Below are positions 1 through 10,135 of a DNA stretch of 64,000 nucleotides, piece after piece. The stretch comes from Torymus aiolomorphi (taxonomy: Eukaryota; Arthropoda; Insecta; Hymenoptera; Torymidae). How positions within the stretch are numbered: the first letter of the stretch is position 1; every line of letters begins with the position of its first letter. The translations under genes were made by a program, and so were the position numbers. Location: contig CM070873.1 in NCBI GenBank assembly GCA_036365515.1, positions 173,398,104 through 173,462,103 of the forward strand, given 5' to 3'. Under the pieces are notes generated by a model that was not told the origin of the DNA, did not search any database, and was given only the letters and a program-made list of their open reading frames with translations.

Positions 1-262
1 ATGCCAGTAAATTATTATATATTCTGACGCTATTCATAAAAGTTTTGATTTCTTTACTGTTACTATTTATTAGTTGTTTTAGTTGTTCTGGATATGAGTC
101 TTCATTATTAAATAAAACTTTTCCTTTATGACAACAATTCGTAAAGCATTTCTCAGCATTCGTTTCACAAGCAAAATGTTTTACATCACAATATATACAT
201 ATTTTATACATTTCTCGTAAATAATTTTCAGTTATATTGTTTTCATCAAAATCATTATTTGC
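1..262 (-). pseudogene. Helitron-type replicase N-terminal fragment, runs off the left edge
   Basis: Read on the minus strand, this stretch encodes an open segment with a Cys-x2-Cys pair, a later Cys-Cys pair followed by HKGKV, and then FMNSVRIYNN. That order (Cys-rich finger, CC-x-x-GKV, then a hydrophobic segment with S-x-R-x-YN) is what I know from the region upstream of the Helitron_like_N/Rep domain of animal Helitron proteins. The Rep HUH motif and the helicase would lie further left, outside the window. Upstream on the minus strand (260-440) the frame is interrupted by a TAG and by frame changes, so this copy is probably dead. The family assignment rests on motif memory only. Confidence 0.5.
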
Positions 263-479
263 TATAAGGCCAATTTTCCATTTTTTATTGCTACTGTTTC
301 TTGCACTGTAATATTTTCTCGTGCACTATTACGTCGTTTCTTAATTATATTTTTTTTTATAACTTACATTTTAAAGTAGATTTTTCTAAAAAATTTCTCT
401 TTCTAGTGCATTTTTTTATTGTTGCCACTTCATAAGAAGTACTTTGGCAATTTTTTATTTTAACCCCAGTGGGAATATA

Positions 480-870
480 AACCGTACGTTCCTGTTAAAT
501 TTGCGTATATATGTATACGTTCACGTATGTTTGCGTACGTTTGCGTACATTTTGGTTACGATTTGGACATTTTTTACAGAAAAGTACGCGAGCGTACGTG
601 AACGTACGCAAACGTACGTGAACATTGTCAGATGTACGCAAACCTACAGAAATTTGCAGTAACGTGTAAAAACCTACAAGAATGTACATTTATTGAAAAA
701 GTTACTCTTATTATAGGAAGATTTTTTTATTATTGGTACATTTAAATACGTTTTCTTACGCTGGAGTACATTCGTGTATCTATCTGTAGGTGTCCGTACA
801 TTTGCGTACATTCGCATATATTCGCGTACGCGAAGATACGCCAACGTATATGAACGTACCTAAATTTGCA
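480..870. repeat. Short-period GTACG-type repeats in facing (hairpin) orientation
   Basis: Units of about 11-12 bp such as TTTGCGTACGT and their reverse complements (ACGTACGCAAA) recur here. One set lies before ~560 and the complementary set after ~580, so the single strand could fold. A second looser set lies at 740-870. No coding signal was found. The same architecture with different unit sequences occurs at 3700-3830 and 5190-5365. Confidence 0.6.
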
Positions 871-917
871 GGGACATACACTAATTTACGTTATAGTACT
901 GTGGATTTTTTGCAATC

Positions 918-1364
918 TTAAATGATTTGGTTATCATCTGTAGTGCAATTATGTTCTAAATTTTTATGTTGATTTTCGCTACTGTTCGATTCTTTTAATT
1001 GATTTTCTCTATTTTTTTTACATAAGTCTTTTCTCCCCAATGCTTCTTTTACTTTCTTCTCGGTAGTGGAATTTTTACGCCATTCTTTTTGACGCAATGC
1101 CTCGTTTTCCTTGTGCTCGACAGTGGCTTCTTTTCGGAAGTTTCTCTTTCGAATAACTTGATCGTCGTTATTTGAATTTTTATCTTTTCTAAGTTTCCGT
1201 TTACCACTTGTTTCCTTTAATTGCAATTCTCTATTCGTAATGTTTTCAATTACATTGCTCTGATCATTCTTAGCATGTAATTCTTTATAATTTGAATAAG
1301 AATGTATTTTTTTATCACAATTTCTATTATCGATGTTTTCATGCAAATTAACCATTTCAATCAC
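918..1364 (-). CDS. Lys/Arg/Glu/Asn-rich ORF, possibly the N-terminal part of the Helitron protein
   Basis: A 148-codon open frame with very high charge. Its centre has several loose repeats of about 15-18 residues containing E-A-L-x-R/G-x-K-x-x-R/C-K. Arthropod Helitron proteins often start with degenerate charged repeats of this kind, and this ORF lies upstream (minus strand) of the Helitron-like fragment at the window edge, so it may be the 5' part of the same element, separated by frame damage and the GTACG repeats. No catalytic motif is visible. It could also be an unrelated low-complexity ORF. Confidence 0.35.
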   Translation of the reverse strand: MIEMVNLHENIDNRNCDKKIHSYSNYKELHAKNDQSNVIENITNRELQLKETSGKRKLRKDKNSNNDDQVIRKRNFRKEATVEHKENEALRQKEWRKNSTTEKKVKEALGRKDLCKKNRENQLKESNSSENQHKNLEHNCTTDDNQII

Positions 1365-1481
1365 ACTTTTGCTTCCTCCTAGAGGAAGCTTTGTGATAGA
1401 AAATTTTTGAGTTGTTGTAAAAACATGTTATAATTGTGTTCCGAGGTGTTAGGAATCAAAATACATGATTTTTGAAAAATG

Positions 1482-1692
1482 TGTGTGTGTGTGTGTGCGT
1501 GCGTGTGTGTGCGTGCGTCCGTGAGTGAGTGTGTGTGTGCGTGCGTGTGTGTGTCTGTGTGTCTGTGTGTGTGAGTGCGTGCGTGCGTGTGTGTGTCTGT
1601 GTGTGTCTGTGTGCGTGCCTGCGTGCGTGTGTGTGTGTGCGTGTGCGTGCGTGCGTGCCTGTGTGTGTGTGCGCGTGTGTGTGTGTGTGTAC
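1482..1692. repeat. (GT)n microsatellite with GC interruptions
   Basis: Alternating GT with scattered GCGTGC steps. Three overlapping plus-strand open frames made only of Cys and Val codons are consequences of this simple repeat and are not genes. Confidence 0.9.
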
Positions 1693-1892
1693 GCCTGGAT
1701 CTCAGCTTCTACACGGTCAATTTTGACCGGACAGGTCTCATTTTTTTTTTGTTTTTTTTGCGTGATGGCGGGTCAAAAATCCGTTTTTTTTATGGGGGCG
1801 ATGCGTTTTTGTTTTTTTCAAATTTTCGATTTTCTCAAAACTATTTTTTGATTTTTTCTAATGATAGGATCGAGTTATTCAAATCTGATGGA

Positions 1893-2460
1893 TAGCGTTC
1901 GAAAGAGAATTAAAATACCTATATTTTCTAAAAAAAAAGAGTTTCTAGCTATCACGGTTCTTTTGTTATTAACAAAAACGTGTTTTTTTTTAGAAGCTTA
2001 TAACTCCTAAACTTAACTGTCAATTTTTTTGAGAAAAATCATGATAATACAGAATATAAATAGCTATAATCTGTTAAAATTTGAATACATTCTGTATGCT
2101 AGACTTTGAGTAAAAAATTGAAGAATGAAAAAAATCAGTTCTGTATGTCCAACGATTACAAGAGTAAAATTGACTTAATGGCTTCAAAATTCATTTTAGA
2201 GGTAGATTTTTTATAGTTCTCGGTCGAGTTCTTTGGGCAAAGTGATTTGTTCATAAATTTCAGAGATATTTGAGGTTAAAAATTTGTTGACATTTTTTTT
2301 TAATCGTAATTTCTCGGGAACGGCTCTATGTATCTGAACGGGATGGGTGGCATTCGAAAGAGAATTAAAATACCTATATTTTCTAAAAAAAATTAATTGT
2401 CTATCTATCACGGTTCTTTAGTTATCATCAAAAACAAAAACGTGTTTTTTTTTTTTTTTA
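1893..2460. repeat. Two direct copies of a ~110-bp AT-rich segment
   Basis: The segment beginning with GAAAGAGAATTAAAATACC and ending in a poly-T run occurs at about 1899-1995 and again at about 2357-2457, with only a few differences (for example GAGTTTCTAG versus TTAATTGTCT in the middle). They are probably two fragments of one interspersed repeat. The surrounding 1700-3000 has no recognisable gene; 2620-2740 is locally GC-richer, but I cannot assign it. Confidence 0.55.
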
Positions 2461-3025
2461 AACTCATAACTCCAATGATGTTATCATCAGTATATTATAA
2501 AAGTATATAGTATTGGCGTCAAAATGTAATATGTTTGAATTTTGAAGATTGAATTCTTGAGTTTAAGTATTCAAAACTGATGAATAATTAAAATAGTATA
2601 AGAGTAGGTGGCCTTCCGATCGGGGTAGCGTGTAGTGCAGTATGTATTCCGGCCGGGTCCAACAAGCTGTGGGTTAGTCACGAATCCCGCAGTACTACAT
2701 ACACGCCTACACGGTGCGGTGCGTCGTGAGTTGTGCGTACATATAAGAGATTTTCTAGTGCTTTGATAGTTTGTCGCCATATTGGAAATTATAGGAAATT
2801 ATATCATAGGAAATTATGGATTATTTTGTCCCCATATTGGGAAATATAGCATTTATCTTTTCTTCATGACATCGATATAAATTTGATATAAATAAATAAT
2901 AAATAAATAAATAAGTTTAAAAATTAACAATTTTTAATATTCATAAATGAATTTAATTATAATTATGCAATAAATTTTGTTATTAAAAATTAATTAAAGG
3001 AATCAACAAATTACGGTTGAGGAAG

Positions 3026-3673
3026 CTACGGGCCAATGAATTGGCAGTGGTTTTTTTTATTATTATAATTTTCTGATTGTATTTTATACAATTTACTATA
3101 ATTAGTAATATTTATTGAAATTTCTAATTGGTTTCCTAAGTGTTGCAATTGCGACATACCATTAGTGCAATATGTTCCATTTGAATAATTATTGATTCTG
3201 CTACCTTGTACTTTGTTATGGACTATTGGAAACACTTGTATTTCATTTCGTTTGAATATATTAATTAAATGATTTCTCATTTTTCTTTCCTCAAAAATAA
3301 GATTACAGGGGCAAACTCTATTAGAAATTGATATTGCAAATGCAATTGCAAACAGACCACAATTATATGGTTGTTGTTGGAGTTGAACTGTTTCATACAT
3401 GATATTTAATGATTGACGATATGGAAATAATCTATTTATATATTTTTTATGATCCTCTTGTAATTCTCCATTTAAACTGTCATAGACTCTTAAAACTCTC
3501 GTATTGTACCAAATACAACTCCAATGTCCTTTATTATTATGACCATGAAATAAAATTGGTATAAATTTATTATTATCGACGTTCGGATTTATAAATTGTA
3601 ATGTATGCACAAAAAGAGTGCATTGCATATTAGAAGATGGCACCATATTCACAAACCTTGACATGTAAGTCAT
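3026..3673 (-). CDS. Ulp1/SENP-like (C48) cysteine protease domain, transposon-borne
   Basis: A 215-residue open frame with the order expected for a C48 peptidase core: His in KGHWSCIWY (about residue 50), Asp in RVYDSLN (about 69), a Gln-rich stretch (VQLQQQ, about 98-103) that could supply the oxyanion Gln, and Cys in YNCGLFAIAFA (about 107). The segment after the Cys, with a CPCN and MRNHL pattern, resembles protease ORFs carried by several insect mobile elements rather than host SENPs. The ATG at 3673 is real but may not be the true start. The C-terminal ~50 residues look unconserved. It sits 1.6 kb upstream (minus strand) of the Helitron-like pieces and could be cargo of that element or an independent fragment. 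Confidence 0.55.
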   Translation of the reverse strand: MTYMSRFVNMVPSSNMQCTLFVHTLQFINPNVDNNKFIPILFHGHNNKGHWSCIWYNTRVLRVYDSLNGELQEDHKKYINRLFPYRQSLNIMYETVQLQQQPYNCGLFAIAFAISISNRVCPCNLIFEERKMRNHLINIFKRNEIQVFPIVHNKVQGSRINNYSNGTYCTNGMSQLQHLGNQLEISINITNYSKLYKIQSENYNNKKNHCQFIGP

Positions 3674-3699
3674 TTAACATTCCACTTTTTGTGTACAAC

Positions 3700-3830
3700 T
3701 CTGTATATCTTTGTACATTTCTCTATATTTCCGTACTTTTCTGTACATTACTGTGTATTTGGTTTGGTTTTCAGACAAAATTACAGAAATATACAGAAAT
3801 GTACAAAAATGTACAGAAATGTATAATTCT
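3700..3830. repeat. Short hairpin repeat of TTTCTGTACAT-type units
   Basis: The left arm (about 3706-3760) carries units like TTTCTGTACATT; the right arm (about 3778-3824) carries the complement ACAGAAATGTAC. The two are separated by a ~20-bp spacer. Three small ORFs across it on both strands are incidental. Confidence 0.65.
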
Positions 3831-3975
3831 AAAAAACAAAATAAAAAATTAATTAAAAAATCCTTAAAATTTGTAATTATAATTAAAATAATAAATTTAT
3901 ATTTGGAAGTTGGATTTGATAAGATCAGCAAAGCAATAAAATTCTAAAAAAACAGAAACAAAAGAAAAAATCGAT

Positions 3976-4047
3976 CTGTCAATGGGAATAGAACCCGCAA
4001 CATTTAGATTACTAAGCAAACTCTTTGCCAACTGCGCCACTAAACAG
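3976..4047 (-). pseudogene. tRNA-like sequence (degenerate tRNA or head of a tRNA-derived SINE)
   Basis: On the minus strand there is an A-box-like GGCGCAGTTGGCAAAG and a B-box-like GGTTCTATTCCC at tRNA spacing. The first seven bases CTGTTTA pair with the last seven TTGACAG at six of seven positions. If the anticodon loop is TTAGTAA the anticodon would be AGT (Thr), but only about three of five anticodon-stem pairs form, so I do not call a functional tRNA. No A-rich tail typical of a SINE is obvious. Confidence 0.4.
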
Positions 4048-4087
4048 TAGTTATGTGTGGTAATCCGAATCGCGCTCATATGATACC

Positions 4088-4845
4088 TTAAGGATGTACT
4101 GGCTATAAGGTCCCTGCCAAAAGTTTGTGAATTCTATAAACTGCAATAATTAATTGTATGCGATAATTGACCAAATTTAAGTTCATGTGGGTGATTCAGA
4201 AGTATAATGCGAATATAATGAGCTTTGAAAATTGAAAATCGAATAAAAATTCACAAAGTTCTGCTATTTTTTATACTTACAAAACAGTCATTAAGTAAAT
4301 TTTTAATAATGAAAACCACAAAGTGCCAAACTTTTAATTTTCATGCGATTTTTAATTTCTAAAGCTTATAATATTCCTGTCATGATTTGTAATCGATCGC
4401 GAGCATTTAAAATTGTCTATTTATTCTACATAATTTGTTATTGTTGTTTTAATATTAGTCACTTAACTTTTAGCAGGGACTGTATGAGAAATAAACTGCA
4501 ATAACAAGTTCTGTAGGATGAATAGACGATTTTCAATGCTCGCGATCGATTACAAATCACGATAGGAATATTATAAGCTTTACAAATGAAAAATCGAATG
4601 AAAATTAAAACTTTGGCACTTTGTCGTTTCCATTATTAAAAATTTACTTAATGACTCTGTTTTTGTAACTATAAAAAATAGCAGAACTTTGACAATTTTT
4701 ATTCAATTTTCAATTTTCAAAACTTATTATATTCGTATTGTATCCACAAGAACTTAAATTTGGTCAATTATCGTATACAATTAATTTTTGCAGTTATCGA
4801 ATTCGCAAGCATTTGGCAGGGATCTTATAGCCAGTACATCCTTAA
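4088..4845. mobile_element. Foldback MITE with TTAA target duplication
   Basis: A 750-bp palindromic element (4092-4841) flanked by TTAA at 4088-4091 and 4842-4845. The ends start GGATGTACTGGCTATA and are inverted at the right end. Similarity between the two halves continues inward for about 370 bp (for example the shared GATCGCGAGCA block near 4393 and its complement near 4540). There is no ORF. A TTAA duplication is used by piggyBac- and Kolobok-type transposases; the terminal bases do not decide between them. Confidence 0.8.
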
Positions 4846-5189
4846 GTATTCTAATCAACACATTACTAAATTCATTCTGAATTTAAAAAGAATAATGATT
4901 CTAAAATTCATAAATGTGATTTATGTTTAAATGTTAAGTTGAAAGTTAGGTATTCAGATTGTATACTGTGTATTATTACAGGTTATGTTATGAAGTTAAT
5001 GTCGCTAAAGCATCTCAAAATGATAGTCATAGGGGCATGCATAAATGATTACGTCATATTTTAATAAATGCTATTTATGTATGTTTCTGTTATTATTTTT
5101 TAAATTATTCGTTTTTCTATGAAATATATCAGTTAACTTAAGTTCATTTAATTTCATAAATTAATGTTTCATATAGTTCTTTTAGTAAA

Positions 5190-5365
5190 GTATATTTCTG
5201 TATATTTCTGTACATTCCTGTGCACTATTATACATTTTTGTATTTTTCTGTACATTTATAGATAAAATACAAAAATGAAACAAAAAAATACAATTGTTTT
5301 ACAGAAATTTACAGAAATATACAGAAATATACAGAAATGTACGAAAAAATACATTTTTACTTCTG
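5190..5365. repeat. Third short-period hairpin repeat
   Basis: Units such as TATTTCTGTACATT before 5260 face complementary units (ACAGAAATATACAG) at about 5305-5345, across an A-rich loop. Same design as at 3700-3830. The AT-rich stretches around it (4850-5190 and 5365-5950) show no gene. Confidence 0.6.
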
Positions 5366-5952
5366 CCAGGGAACTGAGCGAGTCCTTTTTCGGTTATGTA
5401 TATTTACTGCCGTTTGACGTTATTTAATGATATACACGAATTTTCGTTTAAGTCACTGTAAACCAATTATTATTACGGAATATCTTATATATTATAAATG
5501 TATTTCTTTCGTTGTATTTGTCATTAATTAAGAATTTTTTGTTTATTCGAGACTTTCTTAGTTGAAGCAAGAATTTTCTATAATTTTATGTTTGTTTTAT
5601 TTAATTTTTAAGTCACTTTGTTACTATTAAAATACTTACGCTTAAGTAATGAAATTTGGGGAAATAAAATTAGACCGCTAAACATATTTATGAAAAAAAA
5701 AAAAATTTATACACCACAAATAATTATGTATTTTAAGCCGACTAAATGGTAACAGCAAAAAATCTTTAAGTATTGATACTATTGTAAATGATAAAAATGA
5801 ATGTTTGCTAAACTCTACACCAGTGTATACTCAGTGCACACAACATAACACACAGAACGTAACAAGAACAAAGCAGATTTTTAAGAATAAATGTCAATAA
5901 AATGAGAAATATTTAAACTAAAAATATAGTCTACGAAGAAATATTTTATAAC

Positions 5953-8411
5953 TGTGACGTGGATTTTCACGCTTAATATCCCCTATATGTATAAGCCGGC
6001 TGCCTCCCCGACACCTTGCCCGAAAATGCACTCACTGCATCGGGCTAATGTGTAATTGTTTTGTGTGTTGAGGAGAGGAGCATCCAACACGGCACGACGA
6101 CGACACCTGTCGCGCACACGCGCACACACCCACACGCACACCCACACCCACCCACCCCCACACACACACACACACACACACGCGCGCGCACGCACGCATG
6201 CACACACACACACCTACCGACCTGCACTGGCAGCAGGATTGCGAGCGAGGCGACGATGCAGACGACGATGATGGCAGCTGTGGCGAAGAAGAAGCAGGGC
6301 GAAAAAAAGCGAGCCTCGTGTCCGCGCGCTCGACACCGACTCGCTTGGTGTATAAAACAGCTGAGCCGACGCTGGGCGCGCCCACGAGGTCTCGTCCGCA
6401 GCCGTGACATTCGAAGCGATGGCAACGATCTGAGCAGCGAGCCCGGGTGAGAGACACACTCATACACCACATACAGTACACAACACTAACACTAACACTA
6501 ACACGGAGCACACGAGACACGGGCACGATATTAGAGACTTCCGAAGCCCCAGGACACACGGCTTCGGGGCAGAAATGCGAGCCAGAGAAAGCACATGTTC
6601 CGCGGGATACACGCGTGCGCGAACGACCGGCGGGAGCTGCGCACCGCGAGCGAGAGACTGTCTGTGCCCGATGGGAGTGAGTGAGAGAGAGCGAATGCGG
6701 GCGAGTAGGAGTGCGAGAGACAGAGAGAGGGAGCGAGGAATATACCGGCGACGACGGCCCGGCGAGCTGCATGTACGAGTATGGCGCGAGAGAGGGGAAG
6801 AGAGTGGATAGCCTAGCGATGAGAGGGAGAGAGCGAGAGAGGGAGAGAGCACTGCATAGCAGCGACAACAGTAGCTACAGCCGGCCGAGAGGAGCGGGCG
6901 GGGGTAAAAGGCAGAACGGCTGTAGTCCGGGCTCCCAGCCCCGCGCCGTAATTACTCCTACACTACACAGCTAGCAGAGAGCGCGCGCGCGCAAGAGAGA
7001 GAGAGGGGGGGGGGAGAGATAGAAGAAACAGCGGAGCGAGAGAGTGAGAGAGAGAGAGGGGGGAGAGATAGAAGAAACATAGCGGAGTGAGAGAGGGAGA
7101 GAGAGAGGGCGAGGCTGACTATAGCCGGGCAGTCAACGTGCGGCCATGTGTCGAGACCGACATAGCGAAGAGGAGAGGGAAGCTACACGATAGCGGCCCC
7201 TGCGCACTCCACCACAACGCGCAGCTGTCTAGCAGGCTGCGCGGGGGAGTTGTGTACAGAGCGGAGATGCCTATGCTATTAAAGCTGCGCCTCCATTGAC
7301 TTTACCATTTTTGAATCAAAATTAATTCATAAAGAGCGCGCAGGTACAAGTTGGGGAAATCGGCGTGACGCCAGTCAGGCCGACCCAATCACGTACCGAC
7401 AAGAAGCGTGGTGACTCCTGGTTGGAGCAAGCAGAGCCGGCGTAAAAGCGTGATTAGTAGCCAATAAGGAGCGCAGAGGATCGTGAAGAAGACGGAAGGA
7501 GAGCGGAGAAGAAGGAAGAGACGCCAAGCCATCTTGGCGCCATTCTCGTATGAGCCAGGCTAGAGTATAGGCGTGCCGTCGAGTCTCAGAGTGAAATAGT
7601 TAGAGAGAGAGTAAAGTGAAGTAGTGTAGAGAGTAAGATAGAGAGGGAGAGTAGTGTGGAGAGTGTTCAGGAGAATAGATGCGAGTTCAAGAAGGAGTTG
7701 GAAGTTGAGTGGAGAGAAAAATGTAGCGAGGTGTTTGAAGAGGAGAGTGGCGAGTAGTGCGAGTGAGGAGAGAGGTAACCAGAGAGCGAGAGACGAGTAT
7801 AGCGTCGGGAGAGAGAGCGAGAGGAGAGAGAGAGAGACGATCCAGCAGCAGCTCACCGGTGCCGTCGTCAACCTGCGTGCGGTAAGTGTCATTCCTAGCT
7901 ATCGCCGAGAGGCCCTTCTTTCTGTCCCTCGGCTCTAGTAGATTCGCGGTTATGTCAGCGAGTGTGCGTGTTTAAGGGAGAAGTGCGGGTCTCTCGACCG
8001 ATTTAGCTCGCGAATTAGCGAAACGTGAGTTACGCGGGGTAAGGATGATGCGGAACAGGAATAGGTGGCGAAAGGGGGGGACTGCGTCAAGGGAGATTGC
8101 TGTAATATCGGAGCGCGCGAAGATCTATTGCCGAGTGTGTGCTGTACAAAAATTCAAGTTAATTAAACTGGTTGAAAGCTTAATTTTGTTGTTCATTTGT
8201 GAGTGTTGTGTTACGTATGTGGTCCGTTCTCGCGCTTTTCAGCTTCACCGTGGGTTTTAGCCGCCCTGGCTGTCGTTCGTGTCGGCGCGCTCAGGAGAGG
8301 AGTCTCATCATCGAGGAGGTAGCCGGTGCTCGGAGCCTGGCGCTCATTAAATACAAATTTGGCTCAGGGTAAAATCTTTGGCATTGTGCGGGGCAATTTC
8401 GCAATATTACA
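5953..8411 (+). mobile_element. Probable solo LTR, 2.46 kb, GC/CpG-rich, TSD TAAC
   Basis: The block starts TGTGACG and ends ATTACA. It is flanked by TAAC at 5949-5952 and 8412-8415. It differs sharply in composition from the AT-rich DNA on both sides, and the change coincides with these ends. Inside are CA/GT- and GA/CT-rich low-complexity tracts, a TATA-like TATAAAA at 6351, a strong 5' splice donor GTAAGT at 7882 and an ATTAAA polyadenylation-like signal at 8346. All long ORFs here follow the simple repeats. No internal retroelement region flanks it, so a solo LTR is the simplest reading; a host CpG-rich promoter/first exon is the alternative. Confidence 0.5.
6351..6357 (+). promoter_or_regulatory. 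TATA-box-like TATAAAA inside the putative solo LTR
   Basis: A TATAAAA in a CpG-rich context about 400 bp after the LTR start. It could be the LTR promoter, feeding a transcript that contains the splice donor at 7882. Sequence match only. Confidence 0.35.
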
Positions 8412-8439
8412 TAACTTATAACTTATAATTATATTTTAT

Positions 8440-9020
8440 AACTGCAGCAACTATACATGAAAACGTAAAAGTTGCGCTTAAAAATTACATATGATAAATT
8501 TATCATACTAAAGTATATTTGCAAAATAATGATTATAATTTGTACAGATATAATAAATTTAAATAGTAAAAAGTAAAAATGCAGTAACTACATGCAAAAA
8601 AAGTCCGTGTCGCAAAAAATAATTGGTTATTATAAATATATTTCATAAAGTCGTATAAAAATAATAATTAAACATATTACTTACAAATTCATTACATATG
8701 TGTATATATTACCATAAATTGCAGCAACTACACGTAAAACCGTCTGAGTAGCGCATTAAGTAATTCGTTATAATATAAAAAAAAGGAATTTAAATAATAA
8801 AAAGTTAAATTGCAGCATCTACCCGCAAAAGCGAGTAAGTAGCGCATAAAATAATTGGTTATTGTAAATATATGGAATAAAATATATTTAAAAATAAAAA
8901 TTAGATATGATAACGAATTTTAATAATAAAAAAAACAATTTCATCAACTTTACACAAAAACGAGAAAGAAGCGCAAAAATAATTGGTTATTATAAATATA
9001 TTTAATAAAGTATATCTAAA
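8440..9020. repeat. Degenerate tandem repeat (~90-140-bp spacing, about five copies)
   Basis: The motif GCAGCAACTACA followed by AAAACG...GTAGCGCA and then ATAATTGGTTATTATAAATA recurs near 8444, 8581, 8724, 8813 and 8943. It begins right after the putative solo LTR. No ORF. 9020-9327 is AT-rich with nothing recognised. Confidence 0.55.
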
Positions 9021-9327
9021 AGCTATCTGTATTGAGTATATCTATTAAGTTATTTGTTAAAGATACCGAAATTTAAACATATTGAAAAACATAAAATAAA
9101 CATGTAATCCATCTTATACAGCACATAAATTCCACTTTTAAATTAATATATTTGAATTAATATATTTTGTTATAACAGTAGCCATTTTTATGCAAAATTT
9201 TAAATATAGACAATACAGGTAATTAAAACATTTATAATATCATTCGACAAAAAAAACATAATTAAGCCGAGGGTTGTCATTTTGGTTGTCAAAACAGTAA
9301 GCTAACATAATTATATATTTTACCAAC

Positions 9328-9482
9328 TGTAACGCGTGCGCGAGTTAGGTAATTCGGGATTCGAATTACCCGCGCCGAGCAGGCATGCTCACTGGGGACG
9401 CGAGCGCGCGAGCATCCCGACCGGATTAAAACGGTCTCGCCACGCGTAATATGCCCGTCGCGTACCCGCGAAGCTGCTACGG
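9328..9482 (+). repeat. 5' LTR, first fragment (gypsy)
   Basis: About 155 bp aligned to the start of the LTR at 40157, with the shared blocks GTGCGCGAGTTA, GAGCAGGCATGCTCACT and CCGCGAAGCTGCTACGG. After this the left copy departs into a MITE; the corresponding right-LTR sequence continues TTTATACGAG. The ORF seen here on the minus strand is a translation of LTR sequence. Confidence 0.8.
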
Positions 9483-9886
9483 CACTTAAATTATTATAAA
9501 CAATCATTAAATGTTATAGTTGTCTTTATAATCACAAATAGGTGGTATTAACTCCATCGCATAAAAAAGATATATACATTTACAGATTTTGGAGTTTTTA
9601 ATACCGGGTCTGGTATCAGTTTTATTAAATTAATTTATTTAAATAATTTCTTTAAACAGAATAAGTCAATATTCAACTTTTTTAAGACAATGATTTGTGA
9701 TTTAAGTTTTTTAGGAAAAGTATCGCGTTATTGAGAGCACCTTAGCGTTGACATATAATCGTCCTGTTTATGTACAAATTCTTCGACACCTTGCTGTATG
9801 TAAACATGCGCAACTCTCAGTACTGAGCCTAACATTTTTATAAAGACAACTATAACATTTAATGATTGTTTATAATAATTTAAGTG
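9483..9886. mobile_element. 404-bp MITE with ~48-bp TIRs, inside the 5' LTR
   Basis: CACTTAAATTATTATAAAC at 9483 is repeated inverted at the right end (finishing TTTAAGTG at 9886), and the match extends for about 48 bp. It could be a TTAA element with TTAA at 9486-9489 and 9880-9883. No ORF. It lies where the 5' LTR is interrupted. Confidence 0.65.
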
Positions 9887-10135
9887 ACGTACAACGTATA
9901 ACTTTGGTAATTTTTCACAAAAAAAATTAAATCGGAGATCATTATCTTCAAAGGTTAGATTTTGCCATAATTTGTTTAATGAAATTATTAAAATATATTA
10001 CATTTACAAAAGTAATACCATTTTTTAGATAAGTAGTTAGAAAAACATGTAAATCCATATGCATATGTATGAAAACCCCATAGGTGATCGTCTAATATAT
10101 GTCAACTGAACAGGTATACCAAATTTTCGTGATAA

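Noticed and set aside
1525..1895. Cys/Val-rich ORFs
   Set aside because: Translation of a (GT)n microsatellite in three frames.
5983..7892. Many overlapping ORFs in the CpG-rich block, including a 278-codon one
   Set aside because: Composition follows CA/GT and GA/CT simple repeats in all frames on both strands; no domain in any.
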